This document shows positions 25,105 to 38,253 of a DNA stretch of 64,000 bases, one piece after another (within the stretch, counting starts at the first letter, position 1; every line of letters starts with the position of its first letter). This DNA is from Pteria penguin (taxonomy: Eukaryota; Mollusca; Bivalvia; Pterioida; Pteriidae): contig CM068583.1 of assembly GCA_035048485.1 (NCBI GenBank), positions 31,547,005 to 31,611,004 of the forward strand, written 5' to 3'. The notes beneath the pieces were generated by a model. It was not told the origin of the DNA. It saw only the letters and a program-made list of their open reading frames with translations, and ran no database searches. The position numbers and the translations under genes are program-made.

Positions 25105-25606
25105 TAAATCTTTGTATAAGACGATAACAATGCAAGTCACATTGTCCCAGATAGACTAATAGTATAATAAGTGGGACTAAATATACTTTAAATTCTATAT
25201 TCATAAAAAGGGTAAAGTTTACTTTGATTAATCCATAGTCACTCCACGAACAAAAGTGATGGTAGTACTGTTGTAAAATTGGGTCAGTTTATGTTTGCGT
25301 TTGTTTGGGTTGTATTATGAAACTATGTCCGTTTCCGTATATGTTTGTGTATTTATTTTGTGGAACCGGTTTCAGTCTTGGTAATCAGCTGTTCTGTGTT
25401 CCTGTTCGAATGACTGAACGTCTTGTTGTCCCCTTGAACACTAGCTGGAACCCCCAGATCTTGGTGACCTATAGTAAGTACTTTGGTCACTACTCAAATT
25501 TTACTCCAGTACTTTGCTAGTCCCTCATAAATCTACAGTACTACAACGAATGATCTGCCATCGTTACAATATGTATACAAATCTACAAAACCCTCAACAG
25601 ATGACC
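25105..25606. other. Intergenic, no gene recognised
   Basis: AT-rich sequence between the foldback and the next SINE. A 71-codon frame at 25305-25520 shows no recognisable domain. Confidence 0.3.
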
Positions 25607-25619
25607 TGCCATTATTACA

Positions 25620-25857
25620 TTGATTGATTGATTTTTGTTTAACGTCACACCACGAATATTTCACGTATATGGTGACGGCATCTGTCTGACGCGGGGCATA
25701 CAAATTTTGACCTTTGCAACGGACCCACCCGAAGCAGTCAGGGATCTTTAACGTGCCATGCATACCACGACACGGGGCATCGGTTTTTACTGTCTCATCC
25801 GAAAGACAGGACACCGGCATGACCAGAGCGTGATACCACTAGGTCACGCCGGCTTAT
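25620..25857 (-). mobile_element. tRNA-derived SINE (copy 3), TSD-flanked
   Basis: Reverse-strand copy with TGATTGATTGATTTTTGTTT as the complement of the tail, the conserved centre (CGGACCCACCCGAAGCAG), and an A-box complement CCACTAGGTCACGCC. It is flanked by a 13-bp target duplication TGCCATTATTACA at 25607-25619 and 25858-25870. The B-box region is deleted, so the copy cannot be transcribed normally from its own promoter. Confidence 0.9.
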
Positions 25858-26080
25858 TGCCATTATTACAATGTGTAGATCTATATCATCAGATGACTGC
25901 TGACTGCGTATATGTTATAAACATATACTTTAACCTTGTATGATCGACTTTGTAAATGTCAATTTAAAATCAATTTTAATATTGTATCATTGACTTTGTA
26001 AATGATATAATTATCAACATTAATATTGTATCGTTGACATTGTAAATGATACACTTATTAACGTTGACTCTGAATCGTCG

Positions 26081-26343
26081 AAGCCGGTGTGGCCTAGTGG
26101 ATAAGGTGTTCGGCTCGTGATCGAAAGGTCCCGGGTTCGACTCCCGCCCTGGGTTCTGTCTTTCGGATGAGACAGTAAAGTAAAAACCAAGGTCTCTTGT
26201 CACGATAGGCGTGACACGTAAAAGATCTCTCACTGCTTCGGGTGGGTTCGTTGCAAAGGACTAAATTTCTATGTATTGCATCAGGCAGATGCTGCCAACA
26301 TATACGTGAAATAATCGTGGAGTGACGTAAAACAATAATCAAT
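26081..26343 (+). mobile_element. tRNA-derived SINE (copy 4), TSD-flanked
   Basis: The head AAGCCGGTGTGGCCTAGTGG carries the A box and GGTTCGACTCC the B box. The centre and ATCA tail match the other copies. The target duplication CTGAATCGTCG occurs at 26070-26080 and 26344-26354, proof of insertion by target-primed reverse transcription. Confidence 0.93.
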
Positions 26344-26354
26344 CTGAATCGTCG

Positions 26355-29300
26355 ATTTTGTAATACGTTAAATATAGACGTTTAATATAGTAACGTGCAC
26401 TTTGTTTATGAATTGATTTTAACATTAAAAATAGATATGAAATTTGATTAGTTAGAAACAACATTCAAAAACATGCTTGATTGGATAGTTTTAGCGTATA
26501 GTTTCGATGCGTCATTACATGAACAAATTTTATTTTGCACAACAAAACGTACCCGCTTTAGCCGCATCATAAAAAAAAAATCTAAAAATTACACGCCGTA
26601 TATGTCGCTCTTCTAAAAAGGAAGCAAAAAAATATATATAATAATAGTAAATAAATAAGAAAAAAATCATAATTATGTCACATAACAGGTGAGACATTCA
26701 CCTTAAAATTTTCCGATGGGATTTTTTTAGTTCGAGGTTGCAGCAATTCGAGACATGTAATAATCGTTGTTATCAGCAACATGTCTGTGAAGTATAAATG
26801 TAACTCGGTTACAGGTAGCAGCATTTTTGAATTGAAAGAATACATGAACACTGCACAATAATCATGAGTAGGTCTATAGGGCTATTTAAAGAATTGGATT
26901 GTATTTGTGTTAAGACAGACACCGAACTGATGAATCGTGCCTTCGTACTATAAGTGTTACCAAGGTTTTAAAGGTAAGATAAAATGGGTCCTTAAATATT
27001 TGATGTATACGAATGTACAAATTCAACAAGATATTTCAATACATATTGTATTTACAAGTCTTGATTTGTTTTGATAAAAATTCTTTGCCTTTTAATCAAA
27101 ATATGAGACGATATAAAAGAAAAAAAAAGAGATAATTTTCAGGTAAGGTGCTTCAACTTTACCGTAAAGACAAAATTTTCGGGATCACTGGTGAAGTACG
27201 TTATTTATTTTCCGGAAGATTTTTTTCTATTGGTCGACATTGATCATAATCTGATTTCCAAATATTCCCATACAATAATAGAATGAAAGTGGTCATTATA
27301 AACTAGAATTGTATTTTAAGATGTCTTCACGGACTTAAAAACATTATCCGTTCATTGTGTCAGACTGATCAGCTTACAGAACGTTTGGTAAACAATTGGT
27401 TTAATACACTATCAGGTTATGGCCATGAGAACAGATAATGACCAATGTATGATTCAGTATTTCGGTGTTTAATGAGGATGTTTCCTACGACAGCATTCTG
27501 GAGAGTTTATGCCGAACATAATTTCTTGTTTCATCATGTAAGTTGATAAATTGTTATTATCACGTCCGTTGGTCATGATTCCTGGCTTACTGAATATTTT
27601 GACACATACTGCCTGTATTTTTCTCATATTTTTCACTGCAGAGAACATTTATTCTTTGAGTAATAAATGATATTAATGAAAGAGTGTAGACACAATGTAA
27701 AATCATAATAACTTTAAATTTGTATTTTCATTTTTATTTTCATTTTGGTAACTAAAATTGTCTGATTTCATTTGAATGTAGCTGTATTCCCTATTAATTT
27801 ACGAATATTCGAGTCATTTTGATATCGTTTTCAAAGAAAAACAGACGTAGAGATCAGTCACAGTGCGACTAAGTACAGAATCGAACAACAGATGCGAGTA
27901 TATCTGTCGATTATACCTGACCAAAATGTAAATCTATACAGGTAACGGTGGTGGCATCGTTCCGGATTGCTTGGATCTATCTGTATTTTACGAGGAAGCG
28001 TTGTTTTAAATTTGTTACAATTGGGTTTCTTTCTGTTTACTTTAATAACATCAGCATTTATTATGTGAGGTTTTGCACCTAAATGCATACAGGTTAGCTA
28101 AAGTCGAATTTAGAATGTATGAGATTATTGAACTCTCCCTCTATCTGTCGGTAAATAATCAATACTCTCATTTTCGTTCTTTAAACATTTCTTTGAACCG
28201 CGTCGGGGTTTAGACACTTTTTAATAATAAGTATGGTATTTTATTTATCTCGTATATTGTTACGGAAAACTGGAGAATAGTACCCGCCTTGTCGTCATAG
28301 TTAGTTCAGGATATTTTATGCGTTAAATGAGTTGTGACAATGTGTACGAGTTAGGATGAGTGTACTACAAGAAACCTACGAGTGTTCGATTTGGGCATGA
28401 AACCTGTGAAGGAAAGTACAGATAGAGTAGATAGACATCTGACTCAGCCGTATGACAAAAATCATCACTGACATACCAAAACAGCAAGCAATTCAGACAT
28501 GAAAATACATCACAAAAGAATTCAATTGTAATGCACTTGAGGACGGTCAATTGGTGTGGTTAATCTATTTTTGTATTACATGAATTCTGGGCGACACCTA
28601 ATCAACACGTATTCAACATAAAAAAAACCACACGAGAGTTTTAAAGAACCAGGTCCTGCTCTGAACAACAATAGAGTGTGGGAAGTTGCAACTCGCCGCA
28701 TCTTGTGGTCTTAACTTGTGACAGGGACTTAATTCACAACTTAACATATCGTGCATAAAAAGAAAAATTATCCTTAGCGTTTGACACAGATTGCTAAAGA
28801 GTTTACAGAACAATCGTTAATAAAACCGATAGTGTATTAACGCAAATAATATAAGATCAAGTGAGTTTGAATTAATGGATCACATCAATTTCGCCTAAAG
28901 AATCTAGAATTTATATTGATATCGTTTGAGAGTTAAAGGCCACAAATAATGATACTTTGATACCGACAACATGAACGCCAGGTACACCAAATTAAGGGCG
29001 CCCCATCTGACCCTTCGACATTTATAGGTTATTGACTGAATACGACGAAATATGACCGCCCGAGGCCTTTGAGCGGTAAAGCGGCCCGAGCTTGCGAGGA
29101 TTAAGATCAAATTGAAAAAAATATATAGTCTAAAATTGGTGATTTATTTACAGAGACAAAATAGTAAAAGTTATATTTTAACGATTGCTACATGATATTC
29201 ATTATTTACATTAAAATGATGTATTTTGAAATGAAAGTAATAATAAGTCGTCTGGACAAATATGAAAGACAGCGGAACTATTATAGTGATATAGCTGTCT

Positions 29301-30631
29301 TTAATATCATTTCAAGCAAGTTATTAAAGTGAACAGTTGATGACTAAGCGTATAATCAGTATTTTAAATTCAGCGTTGGTGCTTACAGCATACTGACTGT
29401 TGAATCATGGTCAACTGCTAAGATTTGCTGTTTGATGGTACATTTATGGAAGGAAAACACATCATGGTATATTCACACCTACTAGTTTTGTGAGGCTTCA
29501 ATGTCACATAAATTTGAGAATGTTTGACTATTATTGACATAAGCTTGTCATATCCCAGTTGATATACACCGATTACTTATTATATTTATACATACGTTGG
29601 ATTATTTTGCTTGTTGGCTGTACTTTAGTGCAGTATATACTATACAGCGTGAGATTCTGTCAGAGAGCTAGAAAGCAACAGTGAGTAATAATCACGTACG
29701 TTTATTTCGGCAGTCCATATCGTTCCCTTTATCTATTAGAGATAATTTGTCATACCTCAGGAAGAAATTCATTTTCCCTAGATTCATTTGAAGCCGATAT
29801 TTTCATATTTTGCGAGAGTTTAGAATTCATTAAAATTTCGGCAGAAAAGGGGTATATTGGAAGGAGAGTTATATTATCTGAAGTCAGGTTTATACATCAG
29901 TGGTCAAGATACAATCATTTCAGGATAAAATTTTCTTGTCGGATTCAACATTTTTCAAACGTCATTAGGATAAATTAATGTTTAACTGAAAAGTTTATCA
30001 TTGGTACATGTGGACGTCATGTTATCACATTAACTCAGGGACATGCATCCAAGTTCAGTGTCAATATAGAGAAAGCTTTTCTGTCCGGTCCTTCATTTCA
30101 ACACTTTCAATTAGAGTATATTAATTACTGACAGAAATGTTCTTAATGGGTAGAAATTGTTTCATGCAAGGCTACACATCCAAGATTTAGGTCAGAATTG
30201 ACTTCGGGAAAATTTTGTTGTCCGAATCTTAATACACACATACATCAAGCTGATTGAATAAGTTCATACTTGGAATAATCTTCTGCTTGTAAAAGTGTGA
30301 GTGACTTACTCTTGATAGAAGAAATTTTCCTAATTGGAACTAATGTATCATGACCTTGACATTCTTGATGAAGGTTATACATTTTAGATTATGGTTGTTA
30401 TTGTATAGCTCCATGGTGACTTCTGCCACATAACTGAGCCAGTAACTCCTCTTTTTTCTTTTATTTAAGATGAATGCTTTGATATATAAAACTGAGAAAT
30501 TTAATGTGAGGCATCCTGGTGAAAATGTACACATATAATGTGATATCTGAATGAGAACAAGAACCACTGCCTTTTGTAGAAAGTAACTAACTGGTTTATC
30601 GACGGGCGAATTATATAAAGTAGGCATATTA
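26355..30631. other. Intergenic, no gene recognised
   Basis: 4.3 kb of AT-rich DNA without a supportable gene or RNA. Between about 29890 and 30260 there are three diverged segments about 140 bp apart, each with CATCCA/CATCAG, then TTTT-TGTC and CGG or CGA words (near 29939, 30082 and 30220). These may be an old tandem repeat. The remaining short open frames have no recognisable domains. Confidence 0.35.
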
Positions 30632-30973
30632 ATGAATGTACATCGTGACAAATGAGCTGTGAATGTACATCGTGACAAATGAGCTGTGAATGTACATCCT
30701 GACAAATGAGCTGTGAATGCACATCCTGACAAATGAGCTGTGAATGCACATCCTGACATCCTGACAAATGAGCTGTGAATGCACATCCTGACAAATGAGC
30801 TGTGAATGCACATCCTGACAAATGAGCTGTGAATGTACATTGTGACAAATGAGCTGTGAATGCACATCCTGACACATGAGCTGTGAATGCACATCCTGAC
30901 AAATGAGCTGTGAATGCACATCCTGACAAATGAGCTGTGAATGCACATCGTGACAAATGAACTGTGAATGTAC
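30632..30973. repeat. 27-bp minisatellite, about 12 copies
   Basis: The unit is AATGCACATCCTGACAAATG followed by AGCTGTG. It has variants TACATCGTGAC and one extra CATCCTGA insertion near 30750. As 27 is a multiple of three, several - strand frames stay open (reading MCIHSSFVR repeats) without implying a protein. Confidence 0.94.
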
Positions 30974-32189
30974 AGTTATGCAAATCATGGTTTAAACCAG
31001 CATTGTTAGGACAAGAACTGTTTCAGGTCCTTGGTGTCATTACAAGACAACACACAATCTGAATTGTTTCTTAAGTTCCAAAAAACGTGTTATTCTATGA
31101 TTATGATAAATTTAGAAGGCAGATCAGGTAAACAGACAAGTAGTAGTGCCGACTTTTATTTTCACTTTAACTGACCGATGTTAATGTTAAAATGTGAGAT
31201 AAATAGTATTACTTACAAAATCATAATGTAAATGATATCACATTCGGTATGTTTGATTTCCACTAGAGATCTGACCGACCGTAACTACTGTTGCTGTATT
31301 CAGTGAACACGATAGATACATGTACATGTTAGGCAATACTTAAGTCCAATACTTGAGTAGAAATGTTGTGTATACGAAATAAAATGTCACCGTGGGTATC
31401 TTGTATCAACCCTCAAATTGTCAATAAACTTGACCTTGATACGTAAACACATTCTCATCATCATGTAAAAAATAGAAAGAGAGGAGATTAATTTTGGAGC
31501 ATTCCGCCTCGCACACTCAACTTTTACACGTGTCTTACCTTTCAAGACTATTCAACTTATCCCTACCCATCATTTGACAAATCATCATGTTTGAACCCTC
31601 TAAATGGACGATTGTCTACCGTGAGGCAGAAAGCGTTCGAAATTGTAAAGACTATTTCCGATCGAACAAAACAAAAAAAGGTAAGCTCTGATTGGCCAGA
31701 TATTGTAATATTTATTTGGAGGGAATTCTAAAATGACTTGAGAACAAAAAGTTTACCTACATCTGAGACGACAATGTCTTTGTAAGGTACATTGCTTGTG
31801 ATTATAAAGATATACAATACAGATATTTTCTTGACTTACTATTTAAGTTATTTAATACACCAATAGGTCTAGTAGATCCAAGATATTTAAAAAATGAGGC
31901 CAAAATTTGTTTTTGTTTTGTTTTCTTTGTTTTTTTTTTGTTTTTTGTATGTTTTTTTTTCTTTCTTTACAAAATCTTATGATGCAATCATTTAGAAATT
32001 AAATCAACATTAGAAGGAAAATGAGGAATACATTAATTTTCCTGAACCAGATACATGCCCAAATATAGGGTTTGGGTGCATACAATGAATTTGACAATAA
32101 AAGGAAATCTATTAAAGAAGTTAGAAAAGGGGTAAGATATGGGAAATTGGAGAGATTAAATGTTGACCAATAAAGAGGTATTTGGTTGT
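30974..32189. other. Intergenic, no gene recognised
   Basis: AT-rich, with a long T-rich run at 31905-31970. No gene, RNA or repeat family identified. Confidence 0.35.
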
Positions 32190-32450
32190 TTGATTCTTTT
32201 TTACGTCACACAATGATTATTTCCCTTATGTGATGAAGGCACCTATCCGGTGCAATGTACAGAAATTTATACCTGTGAAATTGACCAACTCGAAACAGTA
32301 AGAGATCTTTAGCGTGCTGCAAATACTGCCATGGGCCTCAGTTTATACTGAAGGGCAGAGCCCCTACGTGGACTCGGTGGAACTCAAACTCACGACCTCT
32401 CGGCAACAAGCAAACCACCTTACCGACGGAATCACGCAGGCTCCCAATAA
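32190..32450 (-). mobile_element. Diverged tRNA-derived SINE (copy 5)
   Basis: The complement of the tail (TTTTTTACGTCACACAATGA), the centre (CTCGAAACAGTAAGAGATCTTTA) and a degenerate head (GACCTCTCGGCAAC near 32394) are in the order expected for a reverse-strand copy. Strongly mutated. Confidence 0.65.
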
Positions 32451-32789
32451 AGTGGTATATATCTGCCAGTTATCACATTCTCAATACTAGTGTTTGATTG
32501 CAAATATTCTACCCATTGGCTTAGATGGAGGCAAAGTAAGGGGTGGGGGCCCTAAATTTTTACTGTACTCCGATTTTGAAGTAAATTGTATCACAATGTC
32601 ATATGTTCCCAACACTTTGTTTTGCCCTCAGTATGCAATGTATTGAAGCGACAAGTGGAATGTGATCAAATCCTTGGGTGACGAGGTTGCTAGTGAAGTA
32701 CTTTATTCAGATGACAGATGTATGAATAAATATAATTTAAAATGGCAAAAATAACTTAAATAAATCATATAAAAATGGATGTACATGAC

Positions 32790-33490
32790 AAAATACTCTC
32801 CATATACAAGATCATGCAACTGCCGATTCGATGTCAACTCAGGATGACCTTTAACTTATCTACAACCTCCAATGAAAGCGAGTGATTGATTGATTGATTG
32901 ATTGTTGTTTTCCGTCACTCCACCGTTATTTCACGTATATGGTGACGGCGAAAGCGATTGAAGTCGATACTTTTGGACCAATGAATAGCTCGTTTCAAAC
33001 ACAGTTTGTTGAAAAAGAAAACAAACAACATGAGTTCAATAGGCTACATATTTTTGGCGTCCACGGTGATGATGTAAAGGGAGCCGCTATCTTTAATTAA
33101 ATTATTTTTATACTAAAGAAGTGATCGGGGTTCGGCCCCATAAACTGAGAATATACTTAAGTGAAATATTTCATTTTAATTTATTCCATTATCAAACGTT
33201 CAAATAAATGCTCATGCAGAATGGTTTAATTCTATTCATCAACATAATAAAACTAGATAAAATCTCAAACCCCAGTTACTAATTCATTAATGAACAGAAG
33301 AATATGAAATTTTGAATTAAGCTTATTCTCCGTTAATGGCGCCGGACCCGGGCGGTGCAATAGTCCATAAAGTCATTTAAATGCAAAATCACCGAAAGAT
33401 CTGTAGCACACATTCTAAATGGCTGTAATGAAAGGTCGTTCTGAGATGACATCGAATCGGCAGTTGCATGATCTTGTACATGGAGAGTAT
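32790..33490. repeat. Inverted repeat, arms of about 65 bp, about 570 bp apart
   Basis: The left arm (about 32790-32856) contains ATACTCTCCATATACAAGAT and GCAACTGCCGATTCGATGTC. The right arm (about 33425-33490) contains their reverse complements with a few changes. The spacer holds a partial SINE and no intact frame. Could be the two ends of a decayed DNA transposon or an inverted duplication. Confidence 0.75.
32885..32947 (-). mobile_element. SINE 3' fragment (copy 6)
   Basis: TTGATTGATTGATTGATTG, then CCGTCACTCCACCG and TTTCACGTATATGGTGACGG. This is only the tail and 3' domain of the SINE on the reverse strand, nested between the two arms of the surrounding inverted repeat. Confidence 0.8.
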
Positions 33491-35233
33491 CGTAGAGGAA
33501 AGAAGTACAAGTCGCGTTTTAATAAGATTGTATTTAGCATGTCATCTAAGATTTTAATAAATCTTACAGCATCTCAATAATACACAACATGTTTAAAATA
33601 AATTGATGGGTATGTTTTATTTAATTAATTATTATCGAAGTTTATGTGCACATTCACATTGAATCTTAGGATTAGAAATCAATAAAATATTGTTAATCTA
33701 ACTTTGTCTTTGACGATAGACTTTGCTCATTCCAATAGTGACACTGACATCTTTGGCTCATGATGAATATTTCCCCATTTTCGTCATATGGTATGTAAAG
33801 AACTGGGGAGGTTGGTACAAATCTCCAAATAATCCCATTTGAATTTCCCTTAAACGTTGTCCACGTTATTTAACATTTCGTCACAAATCGTATATTTCTT
33901 CAATAATTTTCGTTAATAGCATTGAAACGTCATCGATCAAAATCACTTTTGTTTTTTGATTTTCATCCTTTATGGTATGATAGTATTTTTGCTTATTATT
34001 TTCATTTTTATGTGGCCTGTTAGAAATCTACCGTTCATTAAACCAAAAAAAAAAAAAAAACAAAAAACAAACAAACAAAAACAAAAAACCAGAAAAAAAG
34101 AAAACAAATGTATAATTCTATTTGGAAAAGCAGCATTCGCAATTCCAGTCGATACTACTTTGTATGAAGTAATAATAAACTTGTCTCAATTATTAGTACT
34201 TGACAGTATCAGCCTAACCAGCCTGACTTATAGTATCAGTGTATCTTACAACATGTGAAATATGAAAGCTTTAACTTCAAAGGTTCAAAGACAAATAGAG
34301 AGATAGATAGGAGAAAAACCATTATACCCACAATATATCGATCCAGGGCATAAAAAGAAAAAATATAGATACCATTGTTTTTACTAGCATGTAAGCAAAT
34401 CTTCATTGAAATAAACAACAATCTGAATATTAAGTAATCATCTATGTACCAATGGAAGATTCAGAGATCCTCATTATTCCAAATCCAGCGATAAGATTTT
34501 CTCATGATAACTGAACTGTAACAAAGCTCGCAGTGCGTAATTTTAAAATCCCGTCCACGTGTTCGTGAGAAGTTCGAATACATTTAAAAAGATTTGTTAT
34601 ATATTATTATTACTTAGAAATGAAAACAGGGTCAAAAGGGTAATTATGGAAGGTTTCATAAGGGTCTTCTTTGTGTCCAACACCGGGAGAGTGTGTCAAA
34701 TGATCCCCTGTGTGTAATGGAGTGTTAAACTGCAAAGAATATTCTTCTTGTGCAGTGAAACATATTCAAATAAAAATTTATATACTACATCGGAAAAGTA
34801 GACATGGTAAGTTATGCACATGCAGGTTTCGCATTTGTAGGAATCCTATTGTAGTATTATAGATGCAAAAGAAAAGTATGCAGTAGGAGAACTAGTATCG
34901 GTGTGCCATTGTCATTTGTCGTTGTTCATGACCGTAAATGTTTTGCTGATAACATCTGTTGTGAAATAGAATTTTGAAGTATAGTAAAATAGTTCTGTCA
35001 CGTGGAATCATATCTAAAATTTGTAAAGAAAAAGAAATGGATTTTAGCAGAAAAAAGGTAAGAGGTCAGACTCAACTTCACGGAATTCACGGATATATTC
35101 TATAACAACATTCAATATCAATGCAAGGTTTCTGAAATGAGAACAATATACTATATGATATTTTTCATCCGTGATGAAAAATTTTTCAAACCTATGGATG
35201 GTTTGACTTCAGTGTAAATACACCTGAGTAACG
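33491..35233. other. Intergenic, no gene recognised
   Basis: AT-rich sequence with an A-rich tract (34044-34100). The 100-codon frame at 33956-34258 runs through that tract and has no recognisable domain. Confidence 0.35.
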
Positions 35234-38080
35234 ATGTTATGTAACGCTTCCTATGTAGTGTTGGTCCACTGTCATCTCGTGGATAGAAAGTATAGCACTA
35301 AGATACCGCGTAATGTTATGTAACGCTTCCTATGTAGTGTTGGTCCACTTTCATCTCGTGGATAGAAAGTATAGCACTGAGATACCGCGTAATGTTATGT
35401 AACGCTTCCTATGTAGTGTTGGTCCACTTTCATCTCGTGGATAGAAAGTATAGCACTAAGATACCGCGTAATGTTATGTAACGCTTCCTATGTAGTGTTG
35501 GTCCACTTTCATCTCGTGGATAGAAAGTATAACACTAAGATACCGCGTAATGTTATGTAACGCTTCCTATGTAGTGTTAGTCCACTTTCATCTCGTGGAT
35601 AGAAAGTATAACACTAAGATACCGCGTAATGTTATGTAACGCTTCCTATGTAGTGTTGGTCCACTGTCATCTCGTGGATAGAAAGTACAGCACTAAGATA
35701 CCGCGTAATGTTATGTAACGCTTCCTATGTAGTGTTGGTCCACTGTCATCTCGTGGATAGAAAGTATAACACTAAGATACCGCGTAATGTTATGTAACGC
35801 TTCCTATGTAGTGTTGGTCCACTGTCATCTCGTGGATAGAAAGTACAGCACTAAAATACCGCGTAATGTTATGTAACGCTTCCTATGTAGTGTTGGTCCA
35901 CTGTCATCTCGTGGATAGAAAGCATAACACTAAGATACCGCGTAATGTTATGTAACGCTTCCTATGTAGTGTTGGTCCACTTTCATCATGTGGATAGAAA
36001 GGATAACACTAAGATACCGCGTAATGTTATGTAACGCTTCCTATGTAGTGTTGGTCCACTGTCATCTCGTGGATAGAAAGTTCAGCACTAAGATACCGCG
36101 TAATGTTATGTAACGCTTCCTATGTAGTGTTGGTCCACTGTCATCTCGTGAATAGAAAGTATAGCACTAAGATACCGCGTAATGTTATGTAACGCTTCCT
36201 ATGTAGTGTTGGTCCACTGTCATCTCGTGGATAGAAAGTATAACAATAAGATACCGCGTAATGTTATGTAACGCTTCCTATGTAGTGTTGGTCCACTGTC
36301 ATCTCGTGGATAGAAAGTATAGCACTAAGATACCGCGTAATGTTATGTAACGCTTCCTATGTAGTGTTGGTCCACTTTCATCTCGTGGATAGAAAGTATA
36401 GCACTAAGATACCGCGTAATGTTATGTAACGCTTCCTATGTAGTGTTGGTCCACTGTCATCTCGTGGATAGAAAGTATAGCACTAAGATACCGCGTAATG
36501 TTATGTAACGCTTTCTATGTAGTGTTGGTCCACTGTCATCTCGTGGATAGAAAGTATAGCACTAAGATACCGCGTAATGTTATGTAACGCTTCCTATGTA
36601 GTGTTGGTCCACTGTCATCTCGTGGATAGAAAGTATAGCACTAAGATACCGCGTAATGTTATGTAACGCTTTCTATGTAGTGTTGGTCCACTTTCATCTC
36701 GTGGATAGAAAGTATAGCACTAAGATACCGCGTAATGTTATGTAACGCTTCCTATGTAGTGTTGGTCCACTGTCATCTCGTGGATAGAAAGTATAGCACT
36801 AAGATACCGCGTAATGTTATGTAACGCTTTCTTTGTAGTGTTGGTCCACTGTCATCTCGTGGATAGAAAGTACAGCTCTAAGATACCGCGTAATGTTATG
36901 TAACGCTTCCTATGTAGTGTTGGTCCACTTTCATCTCGTGGATAGAAAGTATAGCACTAAGATACCGCGTAATGTTATGTAACGCTTCCTATGTAGTGTT
37001 GGTCCACTTTCATCTCGTGGATAGAAAGTATAGCACTAAGATACCGCGTAATGTTATGTAACGCTTCCTATGTAGTGTTGGTCCACTTTCATCTCGTGGA
37101 TAGAAAGTATAGCACTAAGATACCGCGTAATGTTATGTAACGCTTCCTATGTAGTGTTGGTCCACTTTCATCTCGTGGATAGAAAGTATAACACTAAGAT
37201 ACCGCGTAATGTTATGTAACGCTTCCTATGTAGTGTTGGTCCACTTTCATCTCGTGGATAGAAAGTATAACACTAAGATACCGCGTAATGTTATGTAACA
37301 CTTCCTATGTAGTGTTGGTCCATTTTCATCTCGTGGATAGAAAGTATAACAGTAAGATACCGCGTAATGTTATGTAACGCTTCCTATGTAGTGTTGGTCC
37401 ACTTTCATCTCGTGGATAGAAAGTATAACAATAAGATACCGCGTAATGTTATGTAACGCTTCCTATGCAGTGTTGGTCCACTGTCATCTCGTGGATAGAA
37501 AGTACAGCACTAAGATACCGCGTAATGTTATGTAACGCTTCCTATGTAGTGTTGGTCCACTGTCATCTCGTGGATAGAAAGTATAACACTAAGATACCGC
37601 GTAATGTTATGTAACGCTTCCTATGTAGTGTTGGTCCACTTTCATCATGTGGATAGAAAGTATAACACTAAGATACCGCGTAATGTTATGTAACGCTTCC
37701 TATGTAGTGTTGGTCCACTGTCATCTCGTGGATAGAAAGTACAGCACTAAAATACCGCGTAATGTTATGTAACGCTTCCTATGTAGTGTTGGTCCACTGT
37801 CATCTCGTGGATAGAAAGTATAACACTAAGATACCGCGTAATGTTATGTAACGCTTCCTATGTAGTGTTGGTCCACTTTCATCATGTGGATAGAAAGTAT
37901 AACACTAAGATACCGCGTAATGTTATGTAACGCTTCCTATGTAGTGTTGGTCCACTGTCATCTCGTGGATAGAAAGTACAGCACTAAAATACCGCGTAAT
38001 GTTATGTAACGCTTCCTATGTAGTGTTGGTCCACTGTCATCTCGTGGATAGAAAGTATAACAATAAGATACCGCGTAATG
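35234..38080. repeat. 79-bp tandem array, 36 copies
   Basis: The unit starts TAATGTTATGTAACGCTTCC, continues TATGTAGTGTTGGTCCACTG and TCATCTCGTGGATAGAAAG, and ends AGCACTAAGATACCGCG. The word ATGTTAT starts at 35234 and the last, truncated unit starts in register at 38078. That is 2,844 bases or exactly 36 periods, so there is no net length change anywhere. Variation is confined to a few sites: TTTCATC/TGTCATC, ATAGCAC/ATAACAC/ACAGCAC and CTCGTGG/CATGTGG. In the last third the variants repeat every three units (237 bp). Non-coding: stops occur in all frames. Confidence 0.97.
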
Positions 38081-38099
38081 TTCCTAAGGAATATCGATA

Positions 38100-38243
38100 T
38101 AAAAAGACAGATTAGTCAGTAAAGGCAACCACAGACCCCCAGAAAACATCCAGAGGTGGATCAGGTGCCATGCAGGAGTAAGCATCACTTGCCGACCGGT
38201 CACACCCGCCATGATGCCACAATATAAGTCGAGTGATTATGAA
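38100..38243. repeat. Short interspersed repeat fragment
   Basis: The segment AAGCATCACTTGCCGACCGGTCACACCCGCC is shared, with changes, with TTAGCATCCCCTGCTGACTGGTCACACCCGCC at 22709-22739. It is therefore a repeat family with at least two members in the window. Class unknown. Confidence 0.55.
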
Positions 38244-38253
38244 CTCGAAGTCA

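Noticed and set aside
30340..30988. Three overlapping - strand frames (MCIHSSFVR and frame-shifted versions)
   Set aside because: All three frames of the same 27-bp repeat are open, which shows that openness is a property of the repeat and not of a gene.
35234..38080. CRISPR-like array
   Set aside because: Repeats are contiguous 79-bp units with no unique spacers, in an intron-bearing animal genome.
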